Below are positions 12,401 through 23,804 of a stretch of DNA of 64,000 bases, piece after piece. The stretch is from Lamellibrachia satsuma (lineage: Eukaryota; Annelida; Polychaeta; Sabellida; Siboglinidae): positions 1,660,001-1,724,000 of the forward strand of contig BSQZ01000036.1 of the NCBI GenBank assembly GCA_033239005.1. Direction: 5' to 3'. The first letter of the stretch is position 1. Every line of letters starts with the position of its first letter. A program made the translations under genes and the position numbers. The notes beneath the pieces are model-generated. The model searched no databases, was not told the origin of the DNA, and worked only from the letters and a program-made list of their open reading frames with translations.

Positions 12401-15400
12401 TAACGAAAGAGGGCGGATGGGAGTCTTCTTCCTGCGAAAATCAACAATCACTTCTTTTGTCTTTGACACGTTCAATTCGAGGTTGTTATCTGCACACCAG
12501 CCAACCATTCTCTGAACCTCATCCCTGTATGCCGTCTCGTCCGCATTCTCAATGCAGCCCTCCACAGTGGTGTCATCAGAAAACTTAGTCACAAGGACAG
12601 ATTGGTCCACGGAGACAGTCATTTGTGAAGAGAGTGAACAGAAAGGGGGATAGCAAACAACCCTGTGGGGCACCAGTATTCAGGATGAGAGGTTTGGAGA
12701 GAGAGCTGTTGACTTTGACAGAGTGAGGCCTAGGAAGAAAGTGTGACACAGTTTAAGTTTATCTAACAGCTTGTAGGGGATGATGGTGTTGAATGCTTAG
12801 CTGAAGTCAACGAACAGGATCCTAGCACAGGTTCCTGGCCGCTCCAGGTGCTTCAGGATGTGGTGCAGATTTAAAGCGACCGCATCGCCTACTGATCTGT
12901 TTGCTTGGTATGTAAACTGGTGCGGCTACGGGAGGCTGTCGGTGGCCGTCTTCAGGTACTTGGTATGTAAACTGGTGCGGCTACGGGAGGCTGTCGGTGG
13001 TCGTCTTCAGGTACTTGGTATGTAAAATGGTGCGTCTACGGGAGGCTGTCGGTGGTCGTCTTCAGGTACTTGAGGACTTTGAACTCAAACACTTTCATGG
13101 CAACTGAGTTGCAGATGTCTCCGAAGACCGAGGAAAGTTGGTCGGCGCAGTTCTTCAAGGTGGATGTGGAGATGTTGTCTGGACCCGAGGCCTTCCGCGT
13201 GCTCTGTCTCCCGAACAGTCTCCTCACCTCAGGCTTCTAGACTGTAAAGGGTGGAGACAGTGAGGTGCCTGCTGGAAGTGAGCGCTGGTCTGAGGAAGTG
13301 TTACGCTTATCAAATCTGCTGTAAAAGTCGTTCAGCTGGTTGGGAAAGGAGAGATCACTGTTGTCGATAGCGGCAGCGCTCTGCCTGTACTTGTACTGTG
13401 TGATCTGCTGCAGGCCTTACCAGACAGTTCTGGAGTTGCTGGAAGCGAACTGGTCCTCAAGTTTACGCTTGTGCTCAAACTTGGCCTTCTTGACCGCCTT
13501 CTGCACCTCGCACTTGATTCTCCTGAATTCCTCCCTGCTGCCGCCGATGAATGCCGCGTTCTTCCCCACCAGTTTCTGCTTGATGTCCCTGGTGAACCAT
13601 GGTTTATCGTTGCCATACAGGGTGACAGTCTTGGTCTCCGTGCACACCTCCTCACACCAGCTGATGTAGGATGTCACGGTGTCAGCGTCAGTACATGCTT
13701 CTTTAAACATGGCAAACTCTGTGCACTCCATGCATCCAACGAAGAGCTTCAGTTGACTCGTCCGTTCGCCTCTTCTTTGTTGGCTTCAGAGCTTTCAGTT
13801 TCTGTCGGTACGTGGGGATGAGGACGACCGTTGCGTGATCAGACCCTCCGATGGGAGCCCTGGTGATGGCACGGTACGCATCCTTAAAGACTACGTATCA
13901 GTGATCTCGCTGTTGCGCGTGGCACAGTCTATATGCAGCGTGTACCTGGGCAGTACCTTCTTCAAGTTTGTGTGATTAAAGTCACCCAGAATTATGGCAA
14001 CGCTGTCATGATGAGCCGATTCTGCTGCCACTACCTGTGCAGCCAACTGGTTGCCTGCCTTGGTAGCAGTAGCATCGGGGGGATGCAAACACCCAACAGC
14101 ACGACCGAAGAGAGCTCTCTCTGGGAATAGAACGGCCCACGTTCATACTTGTACACACAAACAGTGGTTAACGTGAGCACAACCAGCGAAAACAAACAAA
14201 CCATCACACACCGCCACTACATGTCGGCATGCACCGGCGTCATCTTGTTTTGATATGTCTGTTTATAGCAGACTTCAAATGGTGATAAAAGTTAGGAAAT
14301 CTGTAAGTCTACCTTCGACGTACATTTTAGCGTACATTCAATGCACGTTCCACGCACATATAGTGTACACTCAGCATACCCTCAGTATACTCAGGTGTGT
14401 GTAGATGCATCGTAAGCAAATTGTCTAGGAGCATCTTACTGACAACCGTCGCGTTTTACGGACGTCTACATTAGAAACCCTGTCTTTATTGCGACAACCA
14501 GCCTACTTAAGCAGCCACTCACCTTAAAGTCAATCTTTTTCATATAATGTTGCCGGGTGATTTTCCTATCGTTCTGTAAATAGTGAAAAAAATACACGAG
14601 ATAGCACTACACTTGTCACCAATTACGTTTTGAATGCGTAAATGTGTTTTAAAAAGTGCGTTGTTCATATTTGCTCAGTGTGCAAAGATTAGACTTCGTA
14701 ATTATCAATATTATATTGATGCATTTAACATGACATAATTCGCATACAACGCACGCGCGCACACGCACGCACACGCGAACGCGCACACGCACATGCACGC
14801 ACACTGATGCATAATCAGTGTTTTACGTTTGTGCTGATACAAATATTTGATAAATGTACTTATGAATATTCGCAGATTAGACTGTACCTCCATGAAGCCG
14901 TTGTTGATGAATCTGACACGTGGCTTGAAGACAGCGACGTCGATGATGTAGAGCAGGTCCGCAAAGTAGTCGCACATCCACCAGTAGATCCTGTTGTCGT
15001 CCGACTCGTAGCCCGGGTAACAGCGGACGCCCCCTGTCGCCATCATGGGACTGTCACAATCTACTTTGGCTCTTCCCCGCAGTGTGTCGTTACCGCATAG
15101 CGGGAACGACAGCAGTCTCTGTAGGGGTCGACCAAACAAACGTGAACAGTTTACTCACTATACCGTATCGACAGCCATCGATTGCCTTCTCCAGGAACTG
15201 AATTCTGGGACGACTTAGTTCTTCTCGTGTTCAAAACACCGTTGTTGTTTTTTTGACAGCATTTATCCTGTTTCGGAAAATTTCCGAGTAGGATTATAAG
15301 AATATACGTAGTACATAGCAGAGTTCATAAATGCTTAAAAGCAAAGTGTGTGTGGGCGTGCTTATGTTCGAAGAGCAGCAGCAGCCTACCTTCGTTACCG

Positions 15401-16147
15401 GGAGGCAGTAGTAGAAGGGCGCGTCACGGAACGCTGCCCGTAGCGAGAGCGCCGCGGCGTTGTAGATGTAGGCGACCGTCACCAGGAAGAGCCACGTGTA
15501 GTACAGCTTGCCTGCAACACCAGAGGGCGCCACCTGAACTCTGCGAACTAAATACACGAATATCGGGCATTGCGAGTGTTTGCAATAGAATAATGCATAA
15601 TGACCTCAGCAGATTTAGCCATTCCCTTAATAAATTCCAAAAACAAATATGTTGGGTGAATAAGCTTTAATAAGCCCCCCCCCACGAGGCCCTAGATACG
15701 CCAATGCAAAAATTGGTTGCCTTCATACTTCGACACTGTGAAATGCAGGAAGGCCGGGGCTAGGTGTAGACAGAGGCACGTTGTTACATAGTCATTTTAC
15801 GAAAACATAGCATACACGGAGTCACCATCGACAGTGGTTGGTTGGATGCAGGCCCTTTAGCCAGAAATAAAATTTTGCCAGTCTTGAACTTCCTAAAAAA
15901 AGTGTAATTGTAAGCGCCATTTTGAACTCGCCCTGTAAGCGCCATTTTGAACTCGCCCTACGACATCCGGGTCACGGGATCATTTCTTCCAATGAGTGCG
16001 CCGATAGGTAGGTAGGTAGGTGGGTAGGTGGGTGGATGGATGGATGGGTGGGTGGGTGGATGGATGGATGGATGGATGGATGGATGGATGGATGGATGGA
16101 TGGATGGATGGATGGATGGATGGATGGATGGATATATAGATCGATAT

Positions 16148-16200
<53 letters not shown>

Positions 16201-16230
16201 CAGATAGATCGAAAGAAAGACAGAAAGACC

Positions 16231-16268
<38 letters not shown>

Positions 16269-19200
16269 TAAATAGATAGATGACGTACACGATTACAATA
16301 AATAGAGATCGGTGTTCCAAACACTGGTCGCAGTATAATTATTATTTTCCAACGGTGTTCAGGTTAAAACTATAGTCTTATAGATCGGCTCTATTCTGCC
16401 GAACCTCGACCGCGAGCGGTAAGACTAAGTTCAAAACATTTTATTATAAAAAATATCATCTTGTAAAAAGAAACACCCGTCTTTTATTTTCATTTTACCC
16501 GTCTTTTATTTTTATTTTACCCGTCTTTTATTTTTATTTTATCTGCCCGTCTTTAAGACGGGCAGACTGGTCCCTGGCTAAGGGCCTGGACTCACTTGAA
16601 AGTCCACCCACACTGTCAAAAAATCGGGTGTTAGGAAGACGAAATTAACGAGGTGTGAAAAAAAGCGAATTTTTAACAAACTAAAACTTTTTTGGCTATG
16701 CCCACATGATATCATCTTACGCAGCTATGTTTCGTTAATGATATTTGATGCATATATACGACTGACACTGACACGACTGACACACACGTTCTTTGCTGTA
16801 ACAACATGTCCCGTATGATGTAACAACTTGCCCCGCTTACGAACGACGTATAGCGGTGCTAACAATTGCACATAACTATTGTTCTGAGTTACGTAATTTA
16901 CGTTAAACGTACACATTAGTTCCTTCGACGTAATACCGCACGCGCGGGGGAATTTTTTTCGCCTTAATGTAAGAATCATCCCCGTGGGTCCCGGGGGCTA
17001 CGACATATCTGCCTCCACATCTGTTCAGCTTTTCGGCTTTATGGCTTAAGAGCTTTGAATTCATCGTCAAACTATGAAACCAGAGACCTTACACAGTACA
17101 TACAGTTAATGGTGGTCTTGTTCACTTGATAATGCACAAACATGCGATCAGAAACCATATTAGTCATCCAGAGGTTCACTAGTTCGTGGTTACATCTGGT
17201 GATAATTATCGACTCACTTACTTGTAGGGTCTATGGTGTTTGGAAACCGCAGCTTTCTGATGAAGTGTGGTATTTTGACTGCACACCTGCCGACCCTTAT
17301 ATACGCCTCTTCGTTAAACTCGGCTTCCGACTGGTTGGGTGTGGCGGCCGGGATGAAGGAATCGAGTCGCCTCTGTCTCAGGGGCGGAGGTTCCAACTCG
17401 CTCGATCCGGAAATCCCTGAAGAAGATCCAGATAATTGAAGAATGTGTATTACAATTAACATACAAAAAGCGGTAGATCTTCCGATTTTTATGATATGAG
17501 GGCAGTAGATATCGCGAGAGGAAATTTGGGGTTCCCTCATGGCGGAAGAATTTTTACATTTTTAGGTATAATTTAATTAATTCTTGTGCATTTTCAACGT
17601 GGAATGATGGTTTGGCGGTATATTTGGATTCGAAATGAGTAAATTTGTTTTTTAAACTTTGAAATAGCGGTTTGGCGGTAGATTTTGGCTCGAAGGAGAT
17701 AGAGCTGTAGATTGTTTAAACATTTCAGAAAAAGCGGTAGTTGACACTTCGGTTAGTATCAACAGAACACTCACTACAAAAGAGATTTGAGTGCAGACTG
17801 TTATCACAAGAAGCGTAAAAAAAAATTTAAAACACAAACTGCTGAGAAACGACCGTGTATACAAGTTGATTGGGAAAGCAGATATTAATTACGTGTATGC
17901 TATCTTTTAATCTGCTATACTTGCAACGTGTAATACCTGACTTGGTATCCTTCCCGACAGTGCAGTGTCAATGGTACTACGTTTTACTTGACTTGGTACA
18001 ATAGTTGACCGCGTGGTGTGAATGGGACTATGTCTTACCTGACTTGGTACAATTGTTGGCAGCGTGGTGCGAATGGCACTATGTCTTACCTGGCATGGTA
18101 TGGTTGTTGACAGCGTGGTGTCAACGGGACTACGTCTTACCTGACTTGGTGTCAGGACTTGACGTCGGTGTAGGAGGTTGGATGGCCTTTTCCTTGAAGT
18201 ACTCCGTACGAGACATGAACCGGCGCACCAGCTCCCTCACGCGGTCGCTCATGGTACTGCTTAGACCCGACTCGCCGTGCCTACAATAGCGCAGGTTGTC
18301 TACAGGGGATTCTTCTCCTCGTTTGTTATATACATGACACTCTGCGTATCTCCGTGACGCAGCCCAGTTCGCGCTTTAATAAGATGACCAGCCCGCGGTG
18401 CCGACAACAGGAACGTGTCGGTGTACACAAAACGGTACGAAATATTGACGTGTGAACCTTTTGTTAATGCAGTGCAGTAAGTTCAGTATTGACTCTAGGC
18501 ACCTATCTCGAGCTCAAGCTGTCAATAAACGCATTTCCTGTGCGATGCTATCAATGGTCATGCTTAATGGAAATTAGAATCCGTGCGTCCCGTCGTATAT
18601 AATTATAGAACAGTTGTACAACATTGGCATCGAATTACGTGCCTTCTTCTTAAGGTTTTCTTTTTATTTGCATATTTTATTAAATGACTGCATGTTGCTG
18701 TGTTGTTGTGTTGTTGTTGTTGTGTTGTTGTTGTTGTGTTGCTGTGTTGTTGTGTTGTTGTTGTTGTGTTGTTGTTGTTGTTGTGTAGTTGTTGTTGTGT
18801 TGTTGTTGTTGTGTAGTTGTTGTTGTGTTGTTGTTGTTGTGTTGTTGTTGTTGTTGTGTTGTTGTCGTTGTATTGCTGTGTTGTTGTGTTGTTGTTGTTG
18901 TTGTGTAGTTGTTGCTGTATTGTTGTGTTGTTGTTGTTGCTGTGTTGTTGTTGTGTTGCTCGCTTTCTTGTTTGTATTTTCGTGTAAGTGTCTTTCTAAG
19001 CCGTCGTCGACAACGTTCTGTGAATACATAATTGCATATGCTCAAAACATATTTGAACAAACGTTAAGGTGTGGGTTTACCTCCATAGTCAATACCACAC
19101 GTCTCGATCTTCGTCTGTCACGCACTAGGTATGGTCCCCCACACAAAATTTGCAGCCAGCAGACTAGAACACTGACTAGAACAGTGGTTCACAACTTGGG

Positions 19201-21698
19201 GTACGCCAGAGGTTCTCCAGGAGGGTACGCGGAGGGTTTGCTGAAGCTAAGGCAGCGTGCAACGGTGCAACAAAGTTATCACTTTGTTTGGTTCACGAAG
19301 GGGAAAATGTGTTTCAGTAATACTATAAAATTCACAGAAACCATTATTTTCAAGCAAACATGAAACGCTGTTCGAAAACGTTGTCACCCAAATCCGTAAA
19401 TTGCTATTCTCTACGGGCCTCCAGCTTTCATAATTAACTTTTTACATAAATTATTCGTAAATTACGACGATTTCGCCTCCTTGCAGCGGTTAGTGCCTAA
19501 ACGGTAAATGCCAGCGACCTCAATACCCGGCTCTTCTTCCAAGAGCTCGATGCGGACCAAGAGTTCGATGCGGACCAAGAGGCGCTGCTCGTCCACATCG
19601 AGGTCCGTTGTCTCTCACGGGTCACATGGTGTGGTGTCGCAGAAAAAAAGAAATCACCGAATTGCTTACCCCGTCGGCAAGGCGCAGTCATGAAAATTCG
19701 CCGATAAATTCAGTGAACTCGGTTAACAAGTCACCCCAAGACCTGTTCACTACGGTGATATTTTTCGTGGACATTGTACAGGCATTCATCGTGAAAGTAG
19801 AGCTGGTGAGACGGCAGAATCAAGGAAGGAAACTTCAACATGTCTGAACACCAAAGCGCGGCGCCTCAGGAGGAAGAAACGGGACATGGAAAAATGGGGC
19901 AACTTGTGTAGGCGCACCTGCCTTCCATGCGGAAGGAGTTTCAAACATACTTCCCGGATGAGAGTGCGCTGGATTTGAATTTCATCCGTTCAATGTGGCA
20001 GTCCGATCTCTCTCAGACGGCGTGCGGGGGTTCGTGAATGATTCCATCGCGCGTGATGCATTCAAACTCAAAAGCTCTTCCCCGTCAAAGTTCTTGTCTA
20101 AGATTCTCGACAATGTTCTGCATGAAAACTAAATTTCGAGCCCGAAGGTGCATGAAGGATGACTTACGCTTCTCTTTATCCAGAACTGTTCCCTGAATTG
20201 AGAGCCCGGTTTTGACTAGGAAAACTCAGCCCTCGCGTTGAGGTGGTTTATAGAATTCCGATTTATTATCTCATCTCCTTTTGGGGTACAATTTTGTCGT
20301 CAATAAAATGTGTCTATAATTCTATGTCACTATGATGGGGGTACCCGGCCGATCGTTCCAGTACATACGCTGAGAGAAAAGGGCTGGGAACCGCTGGACT
20401 AGAACATATATGACTTACATGGATGTGCCGTCGTCGCTGTAGTAAGAGCCGATGGAGTCCTTGCGGTCGAGGCAGGCCAGCTCGCTCCAGTTGGAGCGCA
20501 TGCTGCTGCTGCCGGGACTGACGGGGTGCCATGACGGGGTGCGTGGCATCGACAGGTAGTCGATGTTAACGGGTCCTCCGGGAGACAGTGAGAGTGAGAT
20601 GTCGCGGGTCGGAGTGCTGGCAACGCTGTGACGCCGAGACCCCGGACTTCTGGGACCTACGGCAGAGCAAGACGCGGTCTGTAAGGAGATGTTGATTGCG
20701 GTCATTCGTTGATTGCGATGTGTGAATTGTCTTGTGTATGTAGCTAACTATCTGTTTGTTGACAGCAGCGGACAGATAGCAACAGCAACAGTGGCGTTAT
20801 AGTAAGTTCAAAACAATCGCCCTCGAAAACACCCTAAGCTCAAAATACTAGAACTGTGTTCACACAGACTTAAACTGTCGAGCAATGGAAAACACGAAGG
20901 AGAAAGGAAAGTGCGGTAGATGTGCATTGTTACATACAGCTTTGATAGCTCTGTGCAACTTCAACCCAGACATTAAATACCATTGTTTAACTTTCTGAAC
21001 AATCTGAATCTGACTTCTTTTTCTTCTTCATCAGAAAGTATTTTTGCTAAGCACGACTGTGTTAACTGCAAATGTCTCTAAGTCATTAATTATTGTGGGA
21101 CCAGGAACGCTTATTTATATCATACAGATATTAAGCTTAACAACTAATCAGGCGGAACTTCTGCACTCTGTTAGGTTTTACTCTAACATAGCATTTGTAG
21201 ATTGGTCTTTTTACGTTACGGTGATTAATTCAAACACTTTAAAAACAATTTAGATGCTCAGCTTGCATGCATTCTCCGCCGTCAACAGCAAATAAAACTC
21301 CGTAAGATTGGTCCTGACAATCACAAGACAATATACAAACTATACAGACATTGGGATGATTCCAGTGTCGCAGAACGTTCACCCATCACGCACGCGCACT
21401 GCTCACCGGATCTAGTTATGCCGGGTATCGTCAACTGCGCCACCTTGCCCGCGCCGAACGAACTGTCTCGACGCTGAGACAGCCGCTGTTGGTCGGGCGG
21501 AGCCGGCGACGGTGTCACTGGCGTGGCGGGCAGCTCCCTCGGAGGAGTGGCCTCGATGAGGGCGCCGTCGTCCTGCGACAACGGCACGTTGGGGTGTGAG
21601 ATGTGTATGATAGGGTTGAGCGGTTGGACGGCGCTCGAGTGGCGGCGTCGCCCCATCTTCTTCCCCGGAAGCGGGATGCCCAATAGCTTCTTGTCCAT
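1469..21698 (-). CDS. CNGB: Cyclic-nucleotide-gated cation channel, beta-type subunit (CNGB family), 19 coding exons
   Basis: Exons by splice sites and phase, 5' to 3': 21407-21698, 20419-20656, 18141-18280, 17222-17416, 15428-15511, 14888-15033, 14523-14573, 11013-11105, 10462-10526, 9804-9926, 8833-8974, 8511-8670, 8105-8202, 7454-7537, 6504-6622, 5957-6103, 5164-5278, 3375-3540, 1469-2313. The model gives about 1100 residues. CNG channels are tetrameric plasma-membrane cation channels opened by cGMP or cAMP; beta subunits normally modify alpha-subunit channels. Residues 1-288 are Ser/Pro-rich cytoplasmic sequence. S1 starts near 290 ([10 protein letters not shown]), S2 near 335, and the S4 motif VRLPRLLK near 404. 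S5 lies in 435-475, with the filter TSIGNNPKP near 489 and S6 [11 protein letters not shown] ending at 523. The C-linker is 524-609 and the CNBD about 610-715, including VFGEIS and GGNRRTADV, where the Arg-Thr pair contacts the cyclic phosphate. The post-CNBD segment [13 protein letters not shown] matches vertebrate CNGB subunits. The start codon sits in ACCATGG, three bases after a strong acceptor. Two junctions (15.4/15.0 kb and 3.4/2.3 kb) are uncertain; family assignment is firm. Confidence 0.88.
2561..2822. repeat. 16-bp minisatellite, about 16 units
   Basis: Units of GGTGTCGGACGTATGG with variants (GGGCGTATGG, GGACGTATCG) run without interruption inside a CNGB intron. A stray unit lies at about 2996. 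Six-frame translation stays open because of the repeat, not because of coding. Confidence 0.95.
3353..3540 (-). CDS. CNGB: CNGB penultimate exon (acidic cytoplasmic segment)
   Basis: The acceptor TTTGATTTGCAG precedes GATAATCTTGATG, and there is a strong donor CAG/GTAAAC at 3352. A weaker alternative donor at 3374 is the one used in the whole-gene model, because it keeps the frame into the last exon. Only one frame is open. It encodes an Asp/Glu-rich segment starting [18 protein letters not shown], with a Cys pair near its end. It enters in phase 0, exactly as the preceding exon (5164-5278) ends. Confidence 0.65.
3765..4268 (+). CDS. Orphan 167-codon ORF with a C-terminal hydrophobic segment
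   Basis: This is the longest non-repetitive open frame outside recognised genes and lies antisense inside a CNGB intron. The product is 167 residues with a His/Cys cluster (FHECHHQNP), possible N-glycosylation sites (NAT) and one hydrophobic stretch near residues 121-144 ([19 protein letters not shown]). A possible donor (ACAG/GTATGG) occurs near 4224, so it might be an exon rather than a complete gene. I do not recognise the family. Alternatives are a transposable-element or viral-like remnant, or chance. The composition is not repeat-driven. Confidence 0.35.
   Translation: MIMNNFIDAMAYFRGTHVLRHKGAEQACVESRTSNTINQVANALTIDTRNFNKPLIRLLVFHECHHQNPYAFSNPFHNATYNCLRSDISNVPNLLAEYNCFLANKILEIGQLAKFRRYILTLVVGSIALASLISLLTTWSVDALDGRRIPSITGMGDLADTTLTRHQ
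4311..4362. repeat. TGCG microsatellite
   Basis: About 13 units of TGCG in a CNGB intron, next to the orphan ORF. Confidence 0.95.
4577..4980 (+). mobile_element. LINE 3' end: C-terminal fragment of a reverse-transcriptase ORF plus tail
   Basis: A frame from 4577 to 4909 encodes [18 protein letters not shown]..., then [18 protein letters not shown] and a Leu-Arg-Arg-Ala-rich end. This is the typical post-RT C-terminus of CR1/L2-like non-LTR retrotransposons. The following untranslated tail (4914-4980) has a second copy on the minus strand at about 32115-32192, which confirms that it is interspersed. The element is 5'-truncated and lies antisense in a CNGB intron. Confidence 0.8.
5066..5171 (-). 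repeat. 25-bp tandem repeat containing a duplicated 5' splice site
   Basis: On the minus strand the unit is GTGAGCTCAGTCATCAGT plus TGTACAG. Each of four copies ends TTGTACAG and is followed by GTGAGC or GTAAGC. The donor of the CNGB exon at 5164-5278 is therefore present four times, at exon edges 5164, 5139, 5114 and 5089. Confidence 0.9.
5350..5400. repeat. TTAA-type AT-rich simple repeat
   Basis: Runs of GAATGAAT followed by AATTAATTAATT in a CNGB intron. Confidence 0.9.
6163..6243. repeat. TGCG microsatellite
   Basis: About 80 bp of GTGC/TGCG units in the CNGB intron bounded by exons 5957-6103 and 6504-6622. Confidence 0.95.
6641..7132. repeat. GGT-rich trinucleotide array, about 490 bp
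   Basis: An almost unbroken GGTGGT array with interspersed TTGTGATGGT variants. It begins about 20 bp from the acceptor of the CNGB exon at 6504-6622, so in the pre-mRNA a (CCA)n-like, C-rich array lies just upstream of the 3' splice site. The histidine- and glycine-rich translations of this stretch are artefacts. Confidence 0.97.
9453..9508. repeat. TGCG/TG microsatellite
   Basis: TGCG units grade into a TG run, in a CNGB intron. Confidence 0.95.
11569..11910 (-). mobile_element. tRNA-derived SINE with an L2-like 3' tail
   Basis: On the minus strand the element starts near 11908 with a tRNA-like head. It has an A-box-like TAGCATACCGGTTAGAAGG and, downstream, a B-box-like GTTTCAAATCC at usual tRNA spacing. 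The 3' part carries GTAAAGCGCTTTGAGC and GCGCTATATAAG, the signature of L2-clade LINE tails, then a TTTACC hexamer run. The architecture (tRNA head, body, LINE-matching tail) is that of a classical SINE. A 12-bp-arm hairpin (11909-11936) abuts its 5' end. Confidence 0.75.
11960..14110 (-). mobile_element. L2/CR1-like LINE, decayed (endonuclease and reverse-transcriptase fragments)
   Basis: Read 5' to 3' on the minus strand. An endonuclease end with [18 protein letters not shown] and a [11 protein letters not shown] stretch lies at 13900-14085. The linker [14 protein letters not shown] is at 13417-13731. The RT start [20 protein letters not shown] is at 13036-13227. The active-site region KFSDDTTV and [20 protein letters not shown] is at 12143-12673. 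These are standard landmarks of L2-like elements. The frames are broken by shifts and by a local triplication at 12906-13070. It sits in a CNGB intron in the same orientation as the gene. Confidence 0.85.
12906..13070. repeat. About 60-bp unit, three tandem copies, inside the LINE
   Basis: Units beginning CTTGGTATGTAAACTGGTGC and ending TCTTCAGGTA are repeated three times with few differences. The repeat disrupts the RT frame of the decayed LINE. Confidence 0.85.
15849..16588. mobile_element. Possible non-autonomous DNA element around a compound microsatellite
   Basis: The left edge CAGGCCCTTTAGCCAG has a near-perfect inverted partner, CTGGCTAAGGGCCTG, at the right edge. Inside are a compound tetranucleotide array and a short palindrome (CTGCCCGTCTT/AAGACGGGCAG, 16543-16567). 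No target-site duplication is clear, so this may be a chance pairing. Confidence 0.35.
16003..16270. repeat. Compound tetranucleotide microsatellite (GGTA, GGAT, ATAG, ACAG)
   Basis: Successive blocks of TAGG, GGAT (about 25 units), GATA and CAGA units in the CNGB intron between 15511 and 17222. The long SerIleHisPro and SerIleTyrLeu translations are artefacts. Confidence 0.97.
18687..18960. repeat. TTG-type trinucleotide array
   Basis: About 270 bp of TGTTGTTGT with GTG and CTG interruptions in a CNGB intron. Confidence 0.95.
19182..20396. mobile_element. hAT-superfamily DNA transposon, 1215 bp, decayed, with intact 8-bp target-site duplication
   Basis: The left terminus CAGTGGTTCACAACTTGGGG pairs with the inverted right terminus ending CTGGGAACCGCTG. 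Both are flanked by the identical 8-bp sequence GACTAGAA (19174-19181 and 20397-20404), as expected for hAT insertion. The interior shows broken transposase-like reading (for example [20 protein letters not shown] at about 19755-19815) and no intact ORF. The right edge lies only 14 bp from the end of the flanking target duplication to the CNGB exon edge at 20419. Confidence 0.88.
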
Positions 21699-22519
21699 GG
21701 TCTGCAAACAGAAGAAATGCAACTGAGACACGGTAATTGTAAAACCGTTTCAATGATGACGTTGTGTCGTGTTAAGTATAGTCATGCAACAAAGGTTTTA
21801 CCGCAGAAATAGAACTCATTTCACACCGAAGATGAAAGCTCGGAAAAATAACTCAACATTGACGTCGACTGTTACGAACAAATTAATATTGTCGCTCAAT
21901 GCTTTAGGTATTTGATCAATTCCCGATTTGTACGTTCTGTCGAAATATCGATTATTTTAATTCTTGTTTTTATAGCATTTTATAGATATCCGTTTGTGTT
22001 AGGGTCTACAAAAAGACAGCGGATTATATCGTAACTGCCTTTAATTTCCAATTGTATCATAAATGTCTCTAATTTTCAAAATACTATCGAGCGCCTTCGT
22101 GTGACAACAGTAAATGTCACTGGAAGCGCGCTCAGTTAGTGTCGAGACACGATTTTGAGGAACAACATTTATAACAGTGGCACAAAAATGGAAAACCATA
22201 AAACGCACTGGTTATTCGTGTTTGTTTTTATTAGCAGAAACATTTGTTTACGGATTAAATGTTTTTTTGTTAATGAAAATATAAATCTTTCAGGAGAAAT
22301 GAGTCGAAGTTCTCTGTCTCATTAATCTAGCACTAGCCTATACCATATATTTTCCGGTAAAGAAACCACAGTGACGCGCTCTGGAGAGTGACACACCACT
22401 CAATTCGCCCACTATTTCCGTCTTTCTCATACAGGTAGAAAAATATATCGGGTGAGCAGAAAAACGCAGGTAATTGACTCTAAATAACTAACTTTGTTTT
22501 TATAATACATTGCCAATAG

Positions 22520-22615
22520 GTAGACGAGTGGTTCAAGGAAGCAAAGGGACACAGGAAGAGGCGAGTGGACCTCGGCACCTGGGAGGAGATACTGACAGAC
22601 TGCCCTCAAAGTTAG
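22520..22615 (+). CDS. Possible terminal coding exon, unknown product
   Basis: After a T-rich tract and the acceptor-like CATTGCCAATAG, a 31-codon frame reads VDEWFKEAKGHRKRRVDL followed by GTWEEILTDCPQS and a stop. Residue composition is protein-like. No upstream partner exon was found, so it could be a pseudogene or repeat fragment. Confidence 0.25.
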   Translation, partial: VDEWFKEAKGHRKRRVDLGTWEEILTDCPQS

Positions 22616-23720
22616 CGTATTTATGCATAGATGATAAGAGTAACACATATGTATGGTTGGATCATATGTATCTTCTCTCCGGGTTTATTTTGAGGGAAAC
22701 ACGCCTTTCCTTTATCCGTGCACACGTACAAGATTGCTTACGTCAACCGCGGAATTATATCCCTTTTGACATAACAGTTTAAGATAAAGTCCTTCCGTCT
22801 CTGAACAAATGATGGACCCATTGACTCCAATGATGTCGCCTCAGATCTGTCAAGGCGCGGACACCTGGTCATTACGGGCAACTGTTAATACACGCGCTGA
22901 CTACGCTTTCTTATATATTTGTCTACAATGAACATCTAGAATAACGGACATACTCTAATCCCACTGAGGTCACTTTATATAGGTTTCAGTTTGTGCAATA
23001 CAAGTAGGACCGATTGGTATATAACGCATTGGTATATAACACACAATGGCACAGCACCGCCATAGACAGCCACCTTTCACGAATGCGTTGTTGTGATGCT
23101 CCTATTGTGACATCCGACATTCTACATACATTCAATATTTGTCACCTTTACCTAACTCTTTATAAACCTGCAAATGATCACTTACTCGTGCAATGTTACT
23201 TACCAGCTCAGGACGATTAATATTAACGCTTCCGTGTGTCAAAGCGACTGTGTCGACACGTAGATTTTACCTGAGCGACATCGTCGTTTCTACCTGTTTC
23301 TTGCCGAGTCCAACAGCGGGATTCATTACTTACGGGTAAAACGTTTCCATGGCAACTGCCTATCTCGTGTCGCGCGCTAATCAATAGCGCTAATAAGCAA
23401 GCTCTTCGTTTAGCAGCGAATAATTGTGCGAGGGTCCACGCGTGCGCGTGAGATTTTAAGACTACCGCATAGTAAACGAAATGCAATCTGTTGAAACATG
23501 AATATACCGAATATGTTTGTGCAATACAAGTAGGACCGTAGATACATGTAGGTTTACAAACGAACAGAACTTACGTTGTAAGGAACAGAAGCGATGCAAA
23601 ATTTAGGACGTTGTTATATTTTAGATTTTACAAATGTAGAAATTATAACGCCAAAATGCATTCAAATATTATAATTAGCACCTGTATTACGACATGACAT
23701 TAGTATTACGATATGATATG

Positions 23721-23754
23721 CGCGCGTGCGTGCGAGCGTTCGTGCGAGCGTGTG

Positions 23755-23802
<48 letters not shown>

Positions 23803-23804
23803 TG
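23721..23804. repeat. TGCG microsatellite
   Basis: About 20 units, with GCGA interruptions on its left side. Confidence 0.95.
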
